This document shows positions 59,663 through 64,000 of a DNA stretch of 64,000 nt, in pieces. Origin of the DNA: Microbacterium enclense. GTDB taxonomy: Bacteria; Actinomycetota; Actinomycetes; Actinomycetales; Microbacteriaceae. The translations under genes were made by a program, and so were the position numbers. Below the pieces are notes generated by a model. The model ran no database searches. It worked only from the letters and a program-made list of their open reading frames with translations, and was not told the origin of the DNA. The DNA lies in NCBI RefSeq assembly GCF_001456955.1, contig NZ_KQ758473.1, positions 1 to 64,000 on the forward strand, given 5' to 3'. Numbering within the stretch: the stretch's first letter is position 1; each line of letters opens with the position of its first letter.

Positions 59663-59710
59663 GATGCCGAAGAGGCGGTGACCCATCCGGGCACCGCCTC
59701 TTCTGGCATC
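59663..59710. terminator. Bidirectional terminator, luxS / glgC
   Basis: A long hairpin: GATGCCGAAGAGGCGGTG (59663-59680) with CACCGCCTCTTCTGGCATC (59692-59710), one bulge. It lies between the converging luxS and glgC ends. Confidence 0.75.
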
Positions 59711-59743
59711 CGCGCATCCTGGCATCCAGGACCCGGCGCGATG

Positions 59744-60988
59744 TCACGCGTGGACGTGCACGTCCTTTCCGACGACGGTGATGCCCGTCTCGGTGACGGT
59801 GAAGCCACGGGCCACGTCGCGGTCACGGTCGACGCCGATGGTGGCGCCGGGCTCGAGCACGACGTTCTTGTCGAGGATCGCGCGGTGGATGCGCGCTCCC
59901 GCCCCGACCTGCACACTGTCGAACAGCACCGAGTCGGTGATGGTCGACCCGCCTCCGGCGAGGGCCCACGGGCCGACGACGCTGTGCTCGAGGTGTGTTC
60001 CCGAGAGCACCGAACCGAGCGACACGATGGAGTCGATCGCGTTGCCGATGCGACCGACGGAGTCGCGCACGAACTTGGCCGGCGGGGCGTTGAACGTCTG
60101 CGAGTAGATGGGCCAGTCGTTGTTGTAGAGGTTGAACACGGGCAGGGTCGAGATCAGGTCCATGTGCGCGTCGTAGAACGACTCGATCGTGCCGACGTCG
60201 CGCCAGTACGAGCGGTCTCGCGGCGTCGATCCGGGCACGTCGTTGCGCTGGAAGTCGTAGACGGCCGCCTCGCCGCGGTTCACGAAGTAGGGGACGATGT
60301 CGCCGCCCATGTCGTGCGCCGACGTCGGCAGTTCGCCGTCGTGCGTGACGGCCTCGACGAGGGCGTCGGCGTCGAAGATGTAGTTGCCCATCGATGCGAG
60401 CACCTCGTGCGGCGCGTCGGACAGGCCGGTGGGGTTCTGCGGCTTCTCGAGGAACTCGCGGATCTTCGTCGGGTCTTCCGGGTCGGTGTCGATGACACCG
60501 AACTGGTTGGCCAGACCGATGGGCTGACGGATGCCGGCTACGGTGGCCCGCGCGTCGGACGCGATGTGCGCGTCGAGCATCTGCTTGAAGTCCATGCGGT
60601 AGACGTGGTCGGCACCGATGACGACGACGATGTCGGGCTTCTCATCGCGGATGAGGTTCATCGACTGCAGGATCGCGTCGGCGGAGCCGGAGAACCAGCG
60701 CTTGCCGAGACGCTGCTGCGCCGGCACCGAGGCGACGTACGCACCGAGCATCGGCGACATGCGCCAGGTCTGCGAGATGTGGCGGTCGAGACTGTGCGAC
60801 TTGTACTGCGTCAGGACGACCAGTTGTCGAAGCCCCGAGTTGATGAGGTTCGAGATCGCGAAGTCGATCAGGCGGTACTGACCGCCGAACGGGACGGCGG
60901 GTTTCGCGCGATCGGCCGTGAGGGGCATGAGTCGCTTTCCCTCGCCGCCGGCGAGGATGATTCCGAAGACCTTCGGCGCTGCAGGCAT
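59744..60988 (-). CDS. glgC: Glucose-1-phosphate adenylyltransferase
   Basis: A 414-aa enzyme making ADP-glucose. The nucleotide-binding '[37 protein letters not shown]' lies at residues 10-46, '[12 protein letters not shown]' is the Asp-containing active-site strand, and a C-terminal left-handed beta-helix ('[27 protein letters not shown]') follows. The ATG at 60988 is 6 nt after TAGTGT (60995-61000, minus strand): leaderless. Divergent from glgA with 76 bp between starts. Confidence 0.96.
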   Translation of the reverse strand: MPAAPKVFGIILAGGEGKRLMPLTADRAKPAVPFGGQYRLIDFAISNLINSGLRQLVVLTQYKSHSLDRHISQTWRMSPMLGAYVASVPAQQRLGKRWFSGSADAILQSMNLIRDEKPDIVVVIGADHVYRMDFKQMLDAHIASDARATVAGIRQPIGLANQFGVIDTDPEDPTKIREFLEKPQNPTGLSDAPHEVLASMGNYIFDADALVEAVTHDGELPTSAHDMGGDIVPYFVNRGEAAVYDFQRNDVPGSTPRDRSYWRDVGTIESFYDAHMDLISTLPVFNLYNNDWPIYSQTFNAPPAKFVRDSVGRIGNAIDSIVSLGSVLSGTHLEHSVVGPWALAGGGSTITDSVLFDSVQVGAGARIHRAILDKNVVLEPGATIGVDRDRDVARGFTVTETGITVVGKDVHVHA

Positions 60989-60994
60989 GGCACA

Positions 60995-61057
60995 ACACTA
61001 GGGGTCACGAAGGCGTGCGGGAACACGTTCCCGGCGCGCCGTCCGCTGTACTACGGT
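60995..61057. promoter_or_regulatory. Divergent leaderless promoters of glgC and glgA
   Basis: Minus strand: TAGTGT (60995-61000) 6 nt from glgC ATG. Plus strand: TACGGT (61052-61057) 7 nt from glgA ATG. The two promoters face away from each other in 76 bp. Confidence 0.6.
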
Positions 61058-61064
61058 TCGTCTC

Positions 61065-62255
61065 ATGCGCGTCGACATCGTGACCAAGGAGTACCCGCCG
61101 GAGATCTACGGGGGAGCCGGGGTCCACGCCACCGAACTCGTCAAGGCGCTCCGCGCCGAGGGCACCGAGGTGCAGGTCCGCGCGTTCGGCGCGTCACGCG
61201 AGGAGGCCGACACCACGTCGTACGGCGTACCCGCCGAGCTGTCCTCCGCGAACGGCGCGATCCAGACGCTGGGCACCGACCTCGAGATCGTCTCCGATGT
61301 CGCGGGTGCCGACGTCGTGCACTCGCACACCTGGTACGCGAACTTCGCCGGGCACCTGGCATCCCTTCTCCACGGCATCCCGCACGTGGTCACCGCCCAC
61401 AGCCTCGAACCGCTCCGTCCGTGGAAGGCCGAGCAGCTGGGCGGCGGCTACGCCGTGTCGAGCTACATCGAGAAGACCGCGTACGAGGGTGCCGCGGCGG
61501 TCGTGGCGGTGAGCTCGGGGATGCGCGACGACATCCTGCGCAGCTACCCGTCGCTGGATCCCGACAAGGTGCGGGTGATCTACAACGGCATCGACACCGC
61601 GTCGTGGCATCCGGTTTCGGATGACGCGTTCCTCGCGTCGCAGGGTATCGACCCGTCGCGCCCGTCCGTCGTCTTCGTCGGACGCATCACACGGCAGAAG
61701 GGGCTGCCGTACCTGCTGCGCGCCGCCGAGCTGCTGCCGCCGGAGGTGCAGCTCATCCTGTGCGCGGGCGCGCCCGACACTCCTCAGATCATGGCCGAGG
61801 TGCAGGAGCTCGTGCGCGGGCTGCAGGCGACCCGCGACGGTGTCGTGTGGATCGAGAAGCTGCTGCCGCGCGATGAACTGTGCGCGATCCTGACCTCGGC
61901 GACGACGTTCGTCTGCCCGTCGGTGTACGAGCCGCTCGGAATCGTCAACCTCGAGGCGATGGCGTGCGGTGCCGCCGTCGTCGGCACGGCCACCGGGGGC
62001 ATCCCCGAGGTGGTCGTCGACGGCGTCACAGGTCGTCTCGTGCCGATCGAGCAGGTGCAGGACGGCACCGGCACGCCCGTCGACCCCGAGCAGTTCGTGT
62101 CGGACCTCGCCCGCGTGCTCACCGAGGTGGTGACGGATGCCGACACCGCCCGCGCGTATGGAGAGGCGGGGCGTCAGCGGGCCATCGACGATTTCAGCTG
62201 GGCGGCCATCGCGAAGGAGACGGCGGCGCTGTACGCGGAGGTCGCGGCGAAGTAG
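61065..62255 (+). CDS. glgA: Glycogen synthase / maltose-1-phosphate synthase (GT4)
   Basis: A 396-aa GT-B glycosyltransferase. It has 'KEYPPEIYGGAGVHATELV' (residues 8-26), 'VVFVGRITRQKG' and the catalytic 'PSVYEPLGIVNLEAMACG' with its Glu pair. Actinobacterial GlgA of this short GT4 type uses ADP-glucose and, in mycobacteria, forms maltose-1-phosphate (GlgM) as well as extending glucan. glgC opposite supplies the substrate. TACGGT 7 nt upstream gives a leaderless mRNA. Confidence 0.94.
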   Translation: MRVDIVTKEYPPEIYGGAGVHATELVKALRAEGTEVQVRAFGASREEADTTSYGVPAELSSANGAIQTLGTDLEIVSDVAGADVVHSHTWYANFAGHLASLLHGIPHVVTAHSLEPLRPWKAEQLGGGYAVSSYIEKTAYEGAAAVVAVSSGMRDDILRSYPSLDPDKVRVIYNGIDTASWHPVSDDAFLASQGIDPSRPSVVFVGRITRQKGLPYLLRAAELLPPEVQLILCAGAPDTPQIMAEVQELVRGLQATRDGVVWIEKLLPRDELCAILTSATTFVCPSVYEPLGIVNLEAMACGAAVVGTATGGIPEVVVDGVTGRLVPIEQVQDGTGTPVDPEQFVSDLARVLTEVVTDADTARAYGEAGRQRAIDDFSWAAIAKETAALYAEVAAK

Positions 62256-62356
62256 GCGCGCCGCGACGGTCCGGGGCGCCGGCGGCAACGCTGCCGATCG
62301 GTTCTCAGCCCTCCACAGCGGGCCGCGTGGCATCCGGTCGCCCGGGGTCGGGCCAG

Positions 62357-62362
62357 TAGGCT
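62357..62362 (+). promoter_or_regulatory. -10 element TAGGCT, leaderless promoter
   Basis: TAGGCT ends 6 nt before the ABC ATPase ATG at 62369. Confidence 0.55.
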
Positions 62363-62368
62363 AGCCCC

Positions 62369-63151
62369 ATGCCGCAGGTGCTCGAGTTCTCCGATGTCGT
62401 CGTCCGCCGCAACGGTCGGGACATCGTGTCCCACCTCGACTGGACGGTCTCGGATGACGAGCGCTGGGTCGTGCTCGGCCCGAACGGTGCCGGCAAGACC
62501 ACCGTCCTGCAGCTGGCCGACACGCTGCTGCACCCCACGTCGGGCGCGGTGACGATCCTCGGTGAGCGTCTGGGCCGCACCGACGTGTTCGAGCTGCGTC
62601 CGCGGATCGGTTTCGCGTCGTCGGCGATGGCGCGGCGCGTGCCGCCCGAGGAGAGCGTGCTCGACGTGGTGCTGACGGCGGCGTACTCCGTCATGGGGCG
62701 TTGGCGCGAAGATTACGACGACATCGACGAGCGCCGCGCGCTGCGCGTGCTCGCCGAGTGGAAGCTCGACCACCTCGCCGACCGCACCTTCGGCACGCTC
62801 AGCGACGGCGAGCAGAAGCGCGTGCAGATCGCGCGTGCCGTGATGACCGACCCCGAACTGCTGCTGCTCGATGAGCCCACGGCCAGCCTCGACCTCGGCG
62901 CACGCGAAGAGCTGCTCGGGCTGCTGTCGGGCTATGCGCAGGCGCCGACGACGCCGGCGATGGTCATGGTGACCCACCACGTCGAGGAGATCCCCGTCGG
63001 CTTCACGCACGTGCTGCTGCTGCGTGACGGCGAGGTCGTGGCATCCGGTCCTCTCGACGAAGCGCTCACCGCCGAGAACCTGACGGCGACGTTCGGGCTC
63101 GAGATCACGCTGACGCACGAAGCCGGGCGCTACGCGGCGCGGGCGGTGTGA
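62369..63151 (+). CDS. Orphan ABC transporter ATP-binding protein
   Basis: A 260-aa ATPase of the YlmA type. Walker A 'GPNGAGKTT', the signature 'LSDGEQKRVQIARAV' (Asp in place of the usual Gly), Walker B 'LLLLDEPTASLD' and the H-loop 'VTHHVEEIP'. No permease or binding protein is adjacent, so a transport role is uncertain. It starts from its own leaderless promoter. Confidence 0.9.
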   Translation: MPQVLEFSDVVVRRNGRDIVSHLDWTVSDDERWVVLGPNGAGKTTVLQLADTLLHPTSGAVTILGERLGRTDVFELRPRIGFASSAMARRVPPEESVLDVVLTAAYSVMGRWREDYDDIDERRALRVLAEWKLDHLADRTFGTLSDGEQKRVQIARAVMTDPELLLLDEPTASLDLGAREELLGLLSGYAQAPTTPAMVMVTHHVEEIPVGFTHVLLLRDGEVVASGPLDEALTAENLTATFGLEITLTHEAGRYAARAV

Positions 63152-63228
63152 GGCTGCGCCGAGCGCTGCGTCTCCTGCTCGGAGCGCGCTGACCGGGGCT
63201 CTGCGCCGGGCCTGATAGACTCTCCCGT

Positions 63229-63280
63229 TGGTGCCTCCGGCGCCGCAGACTTTGACGTCCTGGCAGAATCCAGGGCACCA
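63229..63280 (+). promoter_or_regulatory. Structured 5' leader of rpmE2
   Basis: TGGTGCC (63229-63235) pairs with GGCACCA (63274-63280), and CCTGG (63259-63263) with CCAGG (63270-63274), the two stems meeting at one shared base. A -10-like TAGACT lies at about 63216. Ribosomal-protein L31 leaders that bind the protein and repress its mRNA are known in actinobacteria; this fits that class by position and size. Confidence 0.5.
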
Positions 63281-63298
63281 CTTCTCAAAGGACCTCCC

Positions 63299-63550
63299 AT
63301 GAAGACTGACATCCACCCCACGTACAAGGCCGTCGTGTTCCGCGACCTCGGCTCGGGCGACACGTTCCTCACCCGCTCGACCGTCTCGAGCGACAAGACG
63401 ATCGAGCTCGACGGTGTCGAGTACCCCGTCATCGACGTGGAGATCTCGTCGGCTTCGCACCCGTTCTACACGGGCAAGCAGCGCATCATGGACTCGGCCG
63501 GTCGCGTCGAGAAGTTCAACCAGCGCTTCAAGAACTTCGGCGGTCGTTGA
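63299..63550 (+). CDS. rpmE2: 50S ribosomal protein L31 type B
   Basis: An 83-aa protein: '[20 protein letters not shown]' and '[28 protein letters not shown]' are diagnostic. The CxxC zinc-binding cysteines of the A type are missing, so it is the zinc-free paralogue, usually made when zinc is short. I see no clear Zur box, only a structured leader. AAAGGA precedes the ATG. Confidence 0.96.
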   Translation: MKTDIHPTYKAVVFRDLGSGDTFLTRSTVSSDKTIELDGVEYPVIDVEISSASHPFYTGKQRIMDSAGRVEKFNQRFKNFGGR

Positions 63551-63572
63551 TCCTCAGCGGATCCGCTTCGGG

Positions 63573-63600
63573 AGCCCCTCGTCTTTCGGGACGGGGGGCT
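63573..63600 (+). terminator. rpmE2 terminator
   Basis: AGCCCCTCGTC pairs with GACGGGGGGCT across a small loop, 22 nt after the stop. The 158 bp from 63601 to 63758 hold nothing I can assign. Confidence 0.65.
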
Positions 63601-63758
63601 TCGGTGTTTCGCGGGGTGCGCTCATTCGCGGCGGATCCGTTTCGCGCGCCCCTCGACTTGCGGGCGGGGGCTCGGGCGGTCACGAAGTCAGCTTGGCGGG
63701 GCCGCGCGGGCGGTCCCGGTGTCAGCTCGGTAGGGGCGGGGACGGGTGGTCCCCGTAC

Positions 63759-64000
63759 TCAGAACGGCGGCGGGTCGGTGCCGTACCTGCCGCCCAGGGG
63801 AGAGACCCAGGCGGTGTCTGCGCTGGCGGAGTGGTCGAGATTCCACCGACTTTCGTGGCGCAGGCGGTGATGATGTCGACATTTCGGATCGAGATTGTCG
63901 TCGTCGGTGGTTCCGCCGTCGGCCCACGCGGTGCGGTGGTCGATGTCGCACTCGCGCGCGGCGCGGTTGCAGCCGGGGAAGACGCACGTGGGCGAGGTGA
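63759..64000 (-). CDS. HNH endonuclease domain protein, C-terminal part (partial)
   Basis: The frame runs off the right edge, so only the last 80 residues are in the window. They contain a complete HNH nuclease core: 'CVFPGCNRAARECDIDHRTAW', a 'GGTTDDDNLDPKCRHHHRLRH' block and a C-terminal 'W' strand. Cys pairs bind zinc and the DHR and HHR residues the catalytic metal. This arrangement at the C-terminus is that of the DUF222/13E12 HNH family, abundant in Microbacteriaceae. Its start lies outside the window. Confidence 0.85.
   Translation of the reverse strand, partial: TSPTCVFPGCNRAARECDIDHRTAWADGGTTDDDNLDPKCRHHHRLRHESRWNLDHSASADTAWVSPLGGRYGTDPPPF

Overview
The window is about 64 kb of high-GC chromosome from an actinobacterium of the family Microbacteriaceae, most likely Microbacterium or a close relative. 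This rests on the very high GC content, frequent GTG starts, actinobacterial markers (RbpA, WhiA, OpcA, a GlgC/GlgA pair, a DUF222-type HNH endonuclease) and gene order. It is almost entirely core chromosome. I see no prophage, insertion sequence, CRISPR array or tRNA gene.

Layout. 1-280: the 3' end of an rRNA operon (23S tail, 5S rRNA, terminator). 383-9362: an MFS exporter, a divergent GH13 trehalose-synthase-like protein, a zinc-ribbon GIY-YIG protein, a glycine-rich protein, coaE, uvrB, a VOC protein, and a small zinc-ribbon gene divergent from marR. 9451-16314: uvrA-uvrC-rapZ-whiA. 16525-20981: sodA, gap-pgk-tpiA, secG, rbpA. 21047-29838: a surface-polysaccharide locus (lipoprotein, polysaccharide deacetylase, epimerase and nucleotide-sugar dehydrogenase on the minus strand; a processive GT2 synthase on the plus strand) ending in a large LuxR-type ATPase regulator. 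30020-38167: one minus-strand pentose-phosphate operon, tkt-tal-pgi-zwf-opcA-pgl, transcribed away from ctaB. 39320-39823: a gene-free 0.5 kb cassette with three direct repeats between inverted ends. 39824-45827: a membrane protein, ctaA, and sufBD-ferredoxin-sufC-sufT. 46019-52384: a MalY-type PLP enzyme and two iron-uptake units. 52655-59619: ABC-F ATPase, SURF1, small membrane proteins, fabG, hydrolase, serB, luxS. 59744-63550: divergent glgC/glgA, an orphan ABC ATPase, ribosomal protein L31 type B. 63759-64000: the C-terminal part of an HNH endonuclease.

Regulation. The clearest unifying signal is a set of five promoters of the form TGTCGG...N8...TAnnnT, which matches the actinobacterial LexA-independent DNA-damage (RecA-NDp/PafBC) promoter. 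Two precede the expected repair genes uvrA and uvrB. Three precede genes not normally thought of as DNA-damage genes: the GIY-YIG protein, an alpha/beta hydrolase and the GH13 protein. In four of the five the start codon lies exactly 6 nt after the -10 hexamer, so those mRNAs should be leaderless. Leaderless spacing recurs at several other genes. Two DtxR-like iron boxes link the siderophore reductase and the ferric-siderophore ABC operon. A near-perfect palindrome between marR and its divergent neighbour looks like a MarR autoregulatory operator.
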